DNA from: Isoetes taiwanensis
Taxonomy: Eukaryota; Streptophyta; Lycopodiopsida; Isoetales; Isoetaceae
Length of the DNA: 64,000 nucleotides
Assembly: GCA_021234155.1 (NCBI GenBank)
Contig: JAJEKV010000039.1
Span: 10,243,077 to 10,307,076, forward strand
Direction of reading: 5' to 3'
Positions within the stretch are counted from its first letter, which is position 1, and each line of letters opens with the position of its first letter. The translations under genes and the position numbers were made by a program. The notes under the pieces are model-generated. The model was not told the DNA's origin. It searched no databases and worked only from the letters and a program-made list of their open reading frames with translations. Of this stretch, positions 42,836-54,199 are shown piece by piece.

Positions 42836-43570
42836 AATGACATATTTAATAAAATTTGGACTTATTCAAATCTAATAATTATATTTTTAGCTTTTATTAA
42901 TTTTAATAATTTGTTCTGTTTATCTTTGGATAAAAAATATGATACTTACTAAAGTTTAAAGTTGCTTTCTAAACTAATTCTTCGCTCCATCTATTTAGAA
43001 TTAAATTTTCATCTAAGATAACCCTGTATAATTAAAATGCTATTTTTTTTAAAATATTTAAAGAAAGTTTTACATTGAAATTAATTAAATGATTACGTTT
43101 ATGTTTGATTAAAATATTTTTATTTCATCAATAATAAATTATTTAATAATTATTATTAAACCAATAACTTTATATCATTTAATTAATTTCAACCTAAAAC
43201 CTTCCTTAAAGTATTTTTAAAAGTGTAAAAGTTTGTAAATTGTGAAATTCTAATAATAGTTTTAAGTCAATCGCTTATCAAACCATCAGATTTCATTTAA
43301 TTATCATAATTGCTAAATCGTGAATCTGTTAAATCAATCAAAATTGAAATTTTTATATTCTTGAATCTAATTCTAAATAGATTCAAATAAAAATTAGTTT
43401 GAAAATTAAGTTTATTCTTTGATAAATATTATAGTTTTAATTTAAAGATAAACTTATAAAAATTATAACAATCAAGAAAAATCACACAATACATATATTC
43501 TTATAATGGCGTTCTTGAAGTGTTATCTATTAAATCTGAATAAGTCCAAATTTTGTTGAATATGTCATCT
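42836..43570. mobile_element. AT-rich fold-back element, about 735 bases
   Basis: The left end GACATATTTAATAAAATTTG is the inverse of the right end CAAATTTTGTTGAATATGTC. Complementarity continues inward through AATTCTAAATAGATT-type blocks to a centre near 43200 (AATTAATTTCAACCTAAAAC facing AAGTTTTACATTGAAATTAA). Nearly the whole element could form one long imperfect hairpin. A direct repeat of about 30 bases (AAACAAATCTCAAAGAAAAT and a variant) flanks it at 42798 and 43568. No ORF. Confidence 0.75.
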
Positions 43571-43630
43571 AAACAAATCAGAAAGAAAATCTGAAAGAAA
43601 ATCTCAAAGAGAATAACAAATCCGAACCTG

Positions 43631-43924
43631 TTAATGTGGAAAAATATTGTTGCAAGTTGAGCAATAGTAATAGAAAATGCCCCGAACATTCATGTAATTG
43701 GGAGGTATGAAATTTCCACAATGCCCTTTACACATTCCAGGAGCAACAGCAGCAAGAGGAGGGGCTGCCTGAGGAGCAGCAAGAGGAGCGGCTGCGTGAG
43801 GATCAGCCTGAGGAGGAGGATCAGCCTGAGCGGCTGCCTGAGGAGGAGGGGCTGGCTGAGGAGGATCGGCTGCCATAGTCGCCGCCACTGGAGATGAGCC
43901 GGATCCATTTTTGTGAGACAACAA
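43631..43924 (-). CDS. Pro/Ala-rich protein with a four-cysteine zinc-ribbon-like end
   Basis: The minus-strand frame reads MLSHKNGSGSSPVAATMAAD, then about 40 residues of P, A and Q repeats, then PGMCKGHCGNFIPPNYMNVR and GIFYYYCSTCNN. The CX3C...CX2C arrangement could bind zinc and loosely recalls the LSD1-type plant zinc finger, but spacing and key residues differ. It stops after NIFPH. It is next to the fold-back element. Whether it is a gene, an exon or chance from low-complexity DNA is open. Confidence 0.35.
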   Translation of the reverse strand: MLSHKNGSGSSPVAATMAADPPQPAPPPQAAAQADPPPQADPHAAAPLAAPQAAPPLAAVAPGMCKGHCGNFIPPNYMNVRGIFYYYCSTCNNIFPH

Positions 43925-44049
43925 ATTTTTTCAATGGTAACAAAGGAATTGAAAGGGAAATTAGATCAAACATTCCAACGTGAAAGAAAATATGATCAGA
44001 CAGAAAGTGGAGCATGTCTGATACAGGCTGGTTTAATCTCTGCGCCATA

Positions 44050-45590
44050 TATCACGCCTTGATAAATCTCAGCCCTATATTTTTTTCACGACCATGTATC
44101 ACGTCTGATTAATCGCAGCCTTAGAGTCTTTTCACAATCATGTCTGGGTTTAAAAAGAATAAATCTCGGCCGTATATATTTTTTCTCACTTTAACATACC
44201 AATGTAGAGCATGGTGGAAGGAAATATTTTACTGTCCTTAAGGGATTCTAGATTTGTTTAATTCTTGGATTAGCACCATTTGGAATAAATGGACGCATTA
44301 TAGACGAGGCCTTCATATTTGCACTTCCCACATGTTAGCCATATATTCTTCCTATTGGGGCACGATTTTGAATTTGATTTTTATGAGTAGAGGATCTCTT
44401 TCTAGTGCTAAACACATGCACACAGCTTGATTATGGTGGAATTCGGGCGGATTCAGGGTTAAAAGGCAGCAACGCTAAAGCACCGCCAAATAGAAAGAGA
44501 AATTAGTCTAGAAAAACCTTTTGAATTTTGTTCCAATCCAACAATTGGCTCGTGATTGATCATGATCCCTACTAAGGTTAACACAATAATTAAAAGTGTT
44601 GCTAGCAGGGGCTGGAGAACATTGTGGTGCCACCATGTGCCCCTCCAAAGTTGCAGACTACTAATTGGGGTCTCCATTCTACTCATACTAGTGAAGGAAA
44701 AGCTTAATTTGCACATGGCAACACCGCAATTACCATTTTTTTCTAGAGAAAGACAAATGGGTCTCCCATTTTGCCAACAGCGGAAGACCAGCTCCCAGTG
44801 GCCGCCAATTGTAGGGCAAAGTGGATCCTTCGCCTCATGTTGAATTCAAGCTTTCTGAAAAAGTATAAGCTCTTAATAATAAAATGGTGCATGTCGTGTA
44901 TCAAGCCGAGCCCTTGGTTCAACTATTGCGGAATATAACGAACCGAGTAAATATGGCCCATATTGTGTTAGAACCACATATGGATCTAGAAATTTTCCTA
45001 AATCCGCAAAAAATATCGTGTGCTTCTTTAAAGGCACCATGGTTCTAATATTTCGCCGAAATATGCCACGAATATGTCCATGGTTCTAACATGACATTTA
45101 AATATTTACGATGCTCAAAATTTCGTCGGAAACTCATTGTTCACACTCTATGACCCTATATATCAGGTTTAACACTTCCGTAAATTCATGGGGCTTTTGA
45201 TTCGTTATACCAACGACCTTGGAGTTTATAGGGAAGTTAGCCCTTGGCCTATATATGGCCATGGTCCCTAAGGCAATGGTGGGGTTATTTTTTGCCACAT
45301 GTACTTTGAGGTGTGTCAAAGAATATCCTTAATTTCAGCAAGAAGTAATTTGTAGGTGTGCCTCTCCTAGGGGTTAAGGATGGTTTGTTATTGAATATCT
45401 GACAAATTTGTTGGCTACATATGCAAATGATGTTTGGATTTGAATGGATTCTGATATGACTAGAATTTTTAGATAAAGTCCGGCATAAAAGCCTTAGGTT
45501 ATATGCAAAATCCAATACATTGGACATACAACAATAAATTCGCTAGTCAGAGGAACTAGGGCTGACGACTTAGATTCTATATGACCCCAT
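44050..45590. other. AT-rich intergenic, no gene seen
   Basis: A loose repeat of CACGCCTTGATAAATCTCAG-like units lies at 44050-44175. Frames are short and isolated. Confidence 0.5.
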
Positions 45591-45812
45591 TTGTGGCTGA
45601 AAAGAAAGTTTGGTGATGGAAAAGTTGATATTCCAGAATTTATTTGTCAGAACATGGATGCCAGACGTGATCATATCTGCATCATCAAGGATGCAAAAGG
45701 GAGATTTAACTCGGCCATCGCGGGTCTATGCATGTACTTGTTCTGCACTTTCAGTAGCATTGTGAAGGGAAAAGGCTGGAAACGAAACTTCAATCTCATG
45801 TTCTATCATTAG
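45591..45812 (+). other. Isolated open frame, weak
   Basis: 73 codons (MWLKRKFGDGKVDIPEFICQ, then ARRDHICIIKDAKGRFNSAI) look somewhat protein-like, but there are no splice sites, motifs or copies elsewhere in the window to support a gene. Confidence 0.2.
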
Positions 45813-45819
45813 CAAATAT

Positions 45820-46660
45820 CTCTTTCAAAAGATACTTTTACTCTTTATAACTCATGGTTTTAGATCTGTCTAATGTTTCTCTTCTCCTCTCATTTTAAAT
45901 TTGGAGAGAGAGAGAAACATTTTTTCTAGTTATGTCTTCGAGAAGATTTCACATCTCTTACGTATCAGGATTAATCATTCCCTTCAAGAAAGTTTCCTTT
46001 TTTATAACAACGCTTAAAAATGTTTTTGTCATATCCCATGTCATTGTTGCATATGGTGGGGCCTGATAAATCTAGCTCAAAGGTTCTATCTTGGCTGTAA
46101 TACGTTGTTGCTGTCTATTCTATAAATTTGATTTGGATTCTATAATATGGGGTATGTGTGGATGTGCCAATGAAATTTGGGTAGAAATTTGTATTAAAAA
46201 ATAACATGGGGTATGTATTACCACCCCTATGGAATAGATTTTGAACTTTATTTGCCTTTTCAAAGGAGGCTACATCGACTTTTCTCTCGAATTCTTTTAT
46301 TTTTATTTTCTGTTTCCTTAAAGTATTGAATTTTCAACTGGGTGAAACGTCAACATTGGACTATATAAATAGTCAATGTATGAAGCCACATTTTAAGTCT
46401 TGGAGATTTCTTGACATCTAGTTGTAGCTACAGTCTTAAGAAAATGAAGCAAAAATCGCAACACTTAATTTTCCATACGATATGCCTAAGAAGGCTTTTT
46501 CATTCCAAAATACTTTAAATGCTTTGGTCTTATCTAAAAAAGTCCGTTGCAATATCTTGGTGAATCAAAACTATTGCTTTAAACGATTACTCCAATGTTC
46601 AAGGGTTATTATTCCATGTGACAAATCCAAAGGAGAAACTTTACTTTGGTTTTATAAATA
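45820..46660. other. AT-rich intergenic, no gene seen
   Basis: Only short frames and a GAGAGAGAGA run near 45904 are visible. Confidence 0.5.
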
Positions 46661-46662
46661 TA

Positions 46663-46692
46663 CTAGAAAAAGTGCCCAGCGTTGCTGGGCTT
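46663..46692 (-). mobile_element. Helitron-type 3' terminus, minus strand
   Basis: On the minus strand AAGCCCAGCAACGCTGGGC is a perfect 7-bp stem hairpin, followed by ACTTTTT and CTAG/T. Best preserved of the six ends. The element body lies to the right. Confidence 0.7.
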
Positions 46693-47275
46693 TTCGCCGA
46701 AAGGGCGAGGTTTTTTAATCCCGGCTATAATAGGCATGTTTAGCATTGTCAGCATTGTTTCCTGTTGGTTTCATGTATTGTCCTTCTAATTGGAACCGGC
46801 AGTTGTTTGATCATCCAGAACATAGTTGTTATTCCTATGTAGTTGAGTTAAAATGGATTTTATAGGAAAAATATTGGCAAAGTCCAAGTTAATCAAGTCT
46901 ATGCAGCTCTCTTCTCTAAGAGTTGTTTACTATTAGATAAATCATAAACTGGAGCCAAGTTTTTTCTTCTATTATATCGCATCTAAGTTTTTGACCTATG
47001 GTCTTGACATTGTTTTGAGGAGTTACAAAATGTCAAATAGTTTTTAGAATTCCATCAAACCCCATTTTTATTTACCTAAATAGTTCTTTTAGGACATCCC
47101 CTTGCATGATGTTGAAGTATCGACTTTGTTAAATACATAGAATATTTGAAAATATAGTATTCCCAAGCATTTGAATTATTTAGACAATGGTCACCACTTA
47201 AGCAATTAAGGTGTCTGGAAATGTCATAATAGTTTCAATGCTATATTTGCTATGCATTTAAATTCTATATATGAA

Positions 47276-47308
47276 CTAGTGACGGCACCCGGCATTGCCA
47301 GGCTTTAG
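47276..47308 (-). mobile_element. Helitron-type 3' terminus, minus strand
   Basis: On the minus strand AAGCCTGGCAATGCCGGGTG forms a seven-base stem with wobble pairs, followed by CCGTCA and CTAG/T. Homologous to 16856-16884. Confidence 0.6.
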
Positions 47309-47379
47309 ACAATGTGTTGTATTGGGGCAACACAGTGCAATATTCTCTTTTGCAGTTGTATGCAACAAACATAGAGCGT

Positions 47380-47760
47380 TGAGGAAACAACTATATAATT
47401 TCTTGGTGATGATCTATGTTTGTGCCGGCGGGACCTGTATTAATGCTTTATGGACTTTGTAAAGGCCTGTGCCTTGGGAAAAGTGTGGGCAAGATTGCAA
47501 CAGCTGGGGGTCCCTGCAAATAGAGACATTTGCACATTGATCAGTTGGAGAGTTAGGTTGCTGAACGTGGGGGCGACAGAGCTCATCTTCTGTACCAGAT
47601 TGCCAAGTAATCGCTATATCCTACTGATGTGGACCTCCTACCTTACACTCTGGCAGACATGTAGTGCCATCTCAATGCCTTAGACACATTCTGCCAGGTG
47701 GCATGTGCGTCAACCTGGCCAAGACTAAGGTGATCCTCATATCATCCTCATGTCAGCAAT
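47380..47760 (+). mobile_element. LINE reverse-transcriptase fragment
   Basis: Frames give DFVKACALGKVWARLQQLGV (motif A region), then after shifts ELIFCTRLPSNRYILLMWTS (corresponding to the YADD region). The paralogues at 16500-16785 and 18480-18780 are inverted relative to it. Confidence 0.65.
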
Positions 47761-47769
47761 TCATAACAT

Positions 47770-48300
47770 GACATGGACAACATGCTTCAATGAGGTAGAG
47801 TATCTTCTTCAGGATAACATAGCAACTGATAACATGACATGAACAACATTGCTTAATGCATGCAAAGTACAGATATTGTAAAGCATTGCTTTAAGCAATT
47901 TTTTTTATTGGGTTCTGGAAGAAGAGGATCTTGAACTACTTCGTGTGGAGGCACTACTCTAGTGCAGCTGGCTAATTTCTTCATCATTCGAATCTGGTCC
48001 TCCGGGTTTGTGTATTCTACAACCTGCAGATCATAGAATTCTGTCACAAGAAATTCTTAAGGGTATAAGTATAATATATAAGGCGAATTGTACAATTTAG
48101 AGGTTATTAGCGGTGGCCAATTTTTTTCTACATAGAAAGTACCATGAATCCATAATACATTTCTCCATCCTCATTTAGAAGTACGTACCACTTATCCAAA
48201 CTGGCATTTTAAAATCTGAAAGGGTATATAACGTCTTTGAACCACAAAATATAACTGAACCATATTGGCTCAGTTATGGGTGATTTAGCTCATTTGCTAG
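47770..48300. other. Intergenic, no gene seen
   Basis: A short duplicated phrase (AACTGATAACATGACATG and CATAACATGACATGGACAAC) lies at 47762-47840. No domains. Confidence 0.45.
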
Positions 48301-48309
48301 GGACACTTT

Positions 48310-48500
48310 TATTTTGTTTGCTAGGAACATCTCCCTCCACCCCTCCCTCACTCTCCCCCCCTCCCCCCTCTCTCTCTCTATCTCTCTCGGCGAGAGATAA
48401 TTTTTATACCGTATAGCATGAGAGACCACAAGAGATAGTTATCTCTCGACGCTTAACAAGGCCGTTAAGGGCCCAAAAAAAAGTCGTTAACAAAGCGGGG
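48310..48500. mobile_element. Harbinger-like terminal fragment
   Basis: (CT)-rich DNA is followed by GAGAGATAATTTTTATACCG then TATAGCATGAGAGACC and CTCTCGACGC. This corresponds to 52600-52760 at the left end of the Harbinger element (GAGAGACGATTTTTATACCG). The right part is lost, and a minisatellite of GCTGAGGGGGCTATGGCAAA-like units (48565-48700) follows. Confidence 0.55.
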
Positions 48501-48929
48501 TTGGAATTTAATTTTTTAGATCCTTTTTTTTTAACCCCTCTTCTATGAGCCAGTTGAGACTGTGGTGGATGGCTGAGGGGCCTATGGCAAATTTCTAAAA
48601 CAGAAGCAGATTTCTAGAGCTGAGGGGGCTATGGCAAAGCTGAGGGGACAGAGCAGAAGCGGCTATGGCAGAGCTGAGGTGGCTATGGCAAAGGGTCCGG
48701 ATTTTCAGAGCAGTTCAGAGTTGTTGCTTCAAGATTTTCCATTTCTAATGTTGCTTCTAATCTTCTTCGGTCGATTAATTAACCCAAGCTTTATTTCCGT
48801 TGTGCCATGAAATATCTCCAACAATAGAAGCCTTGTTTGTACACACAAGCTTCTTCAAACAACAGAGCTTATGCATATATGGTTTCTGCAAACATGATTG
48901 CTATGTAGGAATGAAGATGATACAGAAGA

Positions 48930-49350
48930 GCATGACACATCAGAAAGTCATCGCAAAAATGTATTAGAAATCCAAAACCAGTTAGCATCCTTTATGGAGG
49001 AGCAAGAAAGGAAGGAAAAAGCCTTGAAAATTCGCTTAGTGTACAAGCTTTCTGTGAGAATGATCTTGAGCTAATGGATACAGGCATTACAGATGCATTT
49101 CGTATTGGTAAGCAGAATGGCAGGGACAGATACATTATTGTTAAGTTCTTTCTCACGAGAAGATAAACTTAATGTATTGAAAAAGAAATCCAGGCTCAGG
49201 GGGAAGAAAATCTGGATCAATGACGACCTTACAAAAACCCAGCTACAAGAACACAAAAATCAATTACAGGTACTCAGGAAGCAAGGCAAATGCGGAAAAA
49301 AGCATTCTGGAGGCGCGACAAAGTTGTGATGGAAGACCAAGATGGTGCAT
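48930..49350 (+). pseudogene. LINE ORF1-like C-terminal region
   Basis: In shifted frames: LELMDTGITDAFRIGKQNGR, then FFSREDKLNVLKKKSRLRGK, then IWINDDLTKTQLQEHKNQLQ. This is the RRM-like C-terminal part of LINE-1-type ORF1 nucleic-acid-binding proteins. Its upstream N-terminus is a charged helical segment (NQLASFMEEQERKEKALKIR). Confidence 0.6.
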
Positions 49351-49364
49351 AGGTATTTGAGACC

Positions 49365-49835
49365 ACCAAAATAACATGCTGGAACATTAATAGTCTTAGC
49401 CAGTATAAAGTAGATGTAATGGGTGAATTATTTGAAAATATAAATGTTTTATTTTTTCTGGAAACTTGTGAGAATGAGGAAAAATGTTTACCTGACATTC
49501 ATAATTTTATCTTGTTACATTCAGTCTGGTGTAATAAAGGATGGCGTTCAAAGGGTCATGGTGGAAAACAAATATGATACATTTGATAGAACTAGTAACA
49601 GGAATGGGTTCAATGCAGCACATTTGGATTGAAATGCTTGGTCAGAAAGGGAAGATTTTTGTAACCGGTTGTTACTTTCCGTCGAGAGAATCCCCAGTTT
49701 ATGATACAGAGCATCTAGACAGAGATGACCCATTTTTTAATCTGGAGCAGGATGTGCTTTCCTTAATGTCAGCAGGTGATGTCCTTCTATTGGGGGATTT
49801 TAATGGGCGAATCGCTAACAAACAGGCAGCATAGA
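49365..49835 (+). pseudogene. LINE endonuclease domain
   Basis: ITCWNINSLSQYKVDVMGEL, then NVLFFLETCENEE (first motif and catalytic-type glutamate), then after a shift MLGQKGKIFVTGCYFPSRES and AGDVLLLGDFNGRIANK (GDFN motif). Broken by shifts near 49500 and 49620. Confidence 0.8.
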
Positions 49836-49861
49836 TAGTATGGAGGGAGATCCAATATGGG

Positions 49862-50815
49862 TTGAAATGCCTGATGACATGGAGTAAAGAATTAGCAAAC
49901 TTAGTACTGGGTGTTGTTGCTGACTGTTTTGTCTCACGCAGAAAATTGAAAGGATTGCCATGTAATGGCTGGTTTGATGCATCATGTAAAGTGAAGCGAG
50001 TAGAATATAAAAAAGCAAAAAGGGCAGATAGACATAGACTTAAAAAAGAATATGTGATATTAACCAAAGCAAAAAAGAAAAGCCATGACTTCCAAAGACA
50101 AAAAGACTTGATTAAAGACCTTATCTTAAACCCCAAGCAGTTTTGGAATAAGTTGAAAACTAGAATGCAACAGGATACTCATTTGGACCCAGCAGCCCTG
50201 CTCTGCCAAATACATGAACTTTACCATATGCCAGATGTTAATGAAACCAATGATGTTGAATATTTGCAGGATGATCGATTGTGCTTCACTTTGAGGAACT
50301 TGGGAGAAGGTTTAAGTAACCTTACAAATGGGAAAGCTGCTGATGCAATAGGTCTAGTGGCGGAGATGTTCAAATGGGCAGGTAAATCGGTCCATACAGT
50401 CTTGCTATCTCTACTTAATACTGTATTGCATAAGGAATTTCCATGCACTTGGCAATTGAATAGAGTGGATCCACTTCATAAGTTGGGAGATGAAGGTGAT
50501 CCGAGGAACTGTAGAATGATTTTGGTCAGTAGCTTATATGCTAAACTATTTGCTACTATGCTGAACTGCGAATTGAGCGCTTGGTTGGAAGAGCATAATA
50601 TCAGGGCCATTGGGCAAGCAGGCTTTAGGCCTAAAAAATCCACAGTGGATCGTTTAGTTGCCTTGCGTGCTATGATTGATTGTGTCAAAGGGAAGAAAAA
50701 ACCACTTTATGCTTGTTTTATTGATTATGCTAAGGCATTTGACACAGTATCTTTCCATTATCTATGGGAGAGAATGAAAACCCTAGAGTGCCAATTGAGC
50801 TTAGACAAGCAGTAA
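49862..50815 (+). pseudogene. LINE linker and reverse transcriptase, N-terminal half
   Basis: A 317-codon open frame. NGWFDASCKVKRVEYKKAKR opens the basic linker. RNCRMILVSSLYAKLFATML and AGFRPKKSTVDRLVALRAMI are RT motifs. YACFIDYAKAFDTVSF holds the catalytic aspartate of motif A. It is followed by a shift at about 50790. Confidence 0.9.
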
Positions 50816-51539
50816 AAATACTCTATGAGAAGGTTTTAGTCCAATTATCTTTCCCCTGCGTACAGGAGTGCACAGAACTAGTGGAGAGCAATATCGGAGT
50901 TAAGCAAGGGTGTCCTTTGTCATCCACCCTATTTGGTTTGTTTATAGACCAACTAGAAGCTTGGATGGCAGAATATGGGGGGGATGGAACCCTTTATTTG
51001 GCTATGTGGTTGTATTGCTCCTTTATGCTGATGATGTGGTTCTTTTATCACGCTCTATTGCACGCATGCAGAAGCACTTATATGCTTTGGCCTACTTCTG
51101 TGATCAGAAAGGTATGCGGGTGAATATGACAAAGACTAAGATGATGGTTTTTGGAGCTAATAAGGTAGAGCATCTTAAATTTTACTTTAAGGAGGAGCTT
51201 GTGGAGATTGTAACTTCATATAAATATTTGGGGATACATGTGGACAAAGGGCCTAGTTGGAATCTTGTTGTTGAACATAGAGTAAATGGGGGGCTCAAAG
51301 CACTATACAGCATGCAACGTAAAAGTGGAAAACTAGAAATATGGGATTTCAGTTTGAAACAAACTTTGTTTCGTGTCTTGGTTCAACCAGTTCTATTATA
51401 CGGATGTGAGGTATTGGGTCCAGGTTTATCTGCAGATTCTTGGAAAAAAATTGAGAATGTGCAAAAGAAATTCTTGAGAACTGAACTGGGAACTAAGGCT
51501 CAAACCCCATATGACATCTGCTTGTGGAATGTGGTATGA
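50764..51539 (+). pseudogene. LINE reverse transcriptase, C-terminal half
   Basis: IGVKQGCPLSSTLFGLFIDQ (motif B) in one frame, then YVVVLLLYADDVVLLSRSIA (YADD, motif C) and VTSYKYLGIHVDKGPSWNLV in the next. The shift lies near 50990. The stretch FRVLVQPVLLYGCEVLGPGL continues into the typical post-RT region. Confidence 0.9.
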
Positions 51540-52125
51540 TGCCTCTGGAGGCTGAAGCTTTATGCAGGATGCTCACATATCTTTGTAAGGTACAATTTGA
51601 TATGGCAAAAGAAAACTTACCAAGATGTGCATTAGAGGAGACAAGGGACAAGGGTTGGTATGCAGACATTGTAGAATGGATGAAGAAATGAAGTTTAGAT
51701 ATTCATTTCCTGCGAGAGAATAGATCGAACATTTGGGGATGGCTACATCAGCATCTCATTAGAAGAAACTGGAGGGTTCCAGAAACAAAAAAAGATTTCT
51801 ATAAAAATATATGAATCCCACGCTTCAAGAGGCCAAGTATCTTAAAGAAGGTGTATCTTTAAGAACGAGACACATGATAAGCAGGATGCGGCTTAGCTCC
51901 CACAGATTGGGGGTTGAGGTAGGGCGCTGGAGTGATATTCTGCATTTGTGCAAGGTATGTGATATGCAGGAAGTTGAAGATGAAGAACATGTGATCATAC
52001 GATGTCCATCATACAATGGGGCTCCCCATAAGCATGACATTCATTTAAACTCATTGCTGGAATTTTTTGACTTACCTGGGAAACAAGTTGGGAAGTATTT
52101 GAAAGAGGTATTTGCACTAAGGTAA
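51540..52125 (+). pseudogene. LINE ORF2 C-terminus with CCHC-type motif
   Basis: At 51811-52125 the frame reads SLRTRHMISRMRLSSHRLGV, then LCKVCDMQEVEDEEHVIIRC with C-x2-C and a later H and C (IRCPSY). This is the C-terminal zinc-knuckle-like motif of many LINE-1-type ORF2 proteins. The segment before it is broken. Confidence 0.8.
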
Positions 52126-52256
52126 TGTTGTAATTGATGAGGGATGGGGAGAGCCTAACGCATTTATGTCAGAGCATGCATTAGAAAACATGTTCTATAA
52201 TGTTGAGTGATGTCTCAAAGACCTGATGGTCTGTAGGCATACTAAAATACAACATT

Positions 52257-52374
<118 letters not shown>

Positions 52375-52967
52375 CTCTCAATTGGATAAAAATCTATTCT
52401 ATTCTATTCTATTCTCTCTTGTTCCACATGCTCGCAAATTTTTTTATCTCTCGGGGCATAAAAGATGAGAGTGGGTTTTCCCCACTCTCACCTCCCTCTC
52501 GCAACTCTCATCTCCTCTAATCATCTCTCCCACAAAAAGATCAAGCATGTGGGAAAGCTCTCTCTCTCTCCCTCCCTCCCTCCCTCCCTCCCTCCCTCCC
52601 CTCTCTCTCTCTCTCTATTGCACTGGCCATATGCGTCATTTTTTTTAATCTCTCGTCACATACGACGAGAGACGATTTTTATACCGTATGCATCGATAGA
52701 TGAACGAGAGACAAATGTCTCTCGTTCCCTAACTGGCCTGTTAGCCCCTTCGATCAGATTTTGGAGCCGTCTCAACCGGAAATTCTTCGCGCCTCTGCCT
52801 TGGTGGCATTCTGACTTTGAAATATCCCACATTTTGTGTTTTCGCCTTCGAATTATCCCACATTTCGGTTTTCTGGCTTCAAGAATCCCATATTTTGCAA
52901 ACAGACCTCATTTTCCCTCATTCCCGATCTTAATCTCATATTTTCGGCCTCATCTCCATCATTTTTA

Positions 52968-54197
52968 ATGGATCCTTTAATCCTCAGCATGATTTCCATG
53001 CTTCTGAGGGCCATTTTACTCGGATTAGCATTCCAAACCTATTGCCTTCATTTGATACAAGAAATCCAACAATCGGACCCCATTGATCTCTTAAATGAAG
53101 ATGGAGATGTAAAAGACAACGTAAGCTATATGTGTGCATCTTCCACTTTGCTGCTAGCAGCTTCTTCGAGATTAAAGAGGCCTCCAAGGAGATTCTAGAT
53201 TTGTCCAAGGCAAACAACACAATGGGACAGCATTGACAATCAGCCTTCCCTCATTTGAGGATAATATGTGGCACCAATTCTATCGGATGAAGAGGTAATC
53301 AGACCAGGGACCAAGGTAAGGCCTCCTGTTGATCCCAGAAAAGCAGTAGCAATGGTTTTATATTTTTTAGCACACAATGAGAAGCCTTTACATGTAGGTC
53401 AAAGATTTTATGTTGGTAAAGCTACTGTTCAGAAATACACAAAGAAAATTACTCTGGCCTTGGCTTCTAAGACCATGCTTTACAAGAGGTTTATTGGCTT
53501 ACCAACAGGACAGAGATTGGTAGACATAAACAAAGAATTTGAAGATGCCACAGGTATACCTAATATCTTTGGAGCAGTTGATGGTTCTCATGTGTATTTA
53601 TAGAGAAAACCATGGAGCAAGGACAAGGGTGATGATTACTATTCGAGGCACAAGAGGCATTCATGCCTAATGCAAGGTGTGGTTACTCATTCCAGGTTAT
53701 TCATAAATGTTTGTGTCAACAGGACTGGTTCTGTTCATGATGCAAACCAGTTTAAAAAAAGTTTGTTATATAAGAGGCTAGCTGCCAGACAGATTTTGCA
53801 GGGTCCAACAATTCAGATGAATGGTAAGAAGATTAGTAAAGGGCAAATGACAGATCAGGAAGTTACTGTTACAATTCCACCAATGTTGTTCGGGGATTCA
53901 GCATATCCTTCTCGAAGATTTCTTCTCAAAGTCTTTCCAGATGGCAAAGGTGCTTATGGCAGATTTAATAAGAGAATTTGCAGAGGTAGAGTATGTGTGG
54001 AAAATGGCTTTGGCATAGTCAAGGAAGTTTAGAATTTTGAAGTCTTTGCCAATTCATGTTGGCAGAGCAGCCAAAATTATACATGCTTCATGTGTCTTGT
54101 GGAACTTCTGTATCATGCATGAACTTGATCTTGAATACTTGCCAAACTATCCAATGTGCCTGAGAACAACTATTATGAGACTGAGGTCATGAACAAA
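52968..54197 (+). pseudogene. Harbinger transposase
   Basis: From ATG 52968 (MDPLILSMISMLLRAILLGL) through KRPPRRF (shift near 53198), MVLYFLAHNEKPLHVGQRFY then VGKATVQKY (helix-turn-helix-like), and FGAVDGSHVYL (first D). TAG at 53601 breaks the frame in place. The same frame resumes with RLFINVCVNRTGSVHDANQF, MLFGDSAYPSRRFL (second D) and RVCVENGFGIVK (E). After a one-base shift near 54030 come ILKSLPIHVGRAAKIIHASC and the end near 54195. All three catalytic residues remain, but one stop and two shifts disable it. Confidence 0.88.
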
Positions 54198-54199
54198 AG

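Larger units (their letters stand above)
46735..47760. repeat. Inverted copy of the 16.5-18.7 kb module (without kelch)
   Basis: Reverse complement of 16500-17400 for its left part and of the LINE YADD piece (18480-18720) for its right part. It lacks the kelch coding sequence beyond about 17400. Here the LINE pieces are in the natural order: motif A region (47445) before motif C region (47600), plus strand. Confidence 0.8.
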
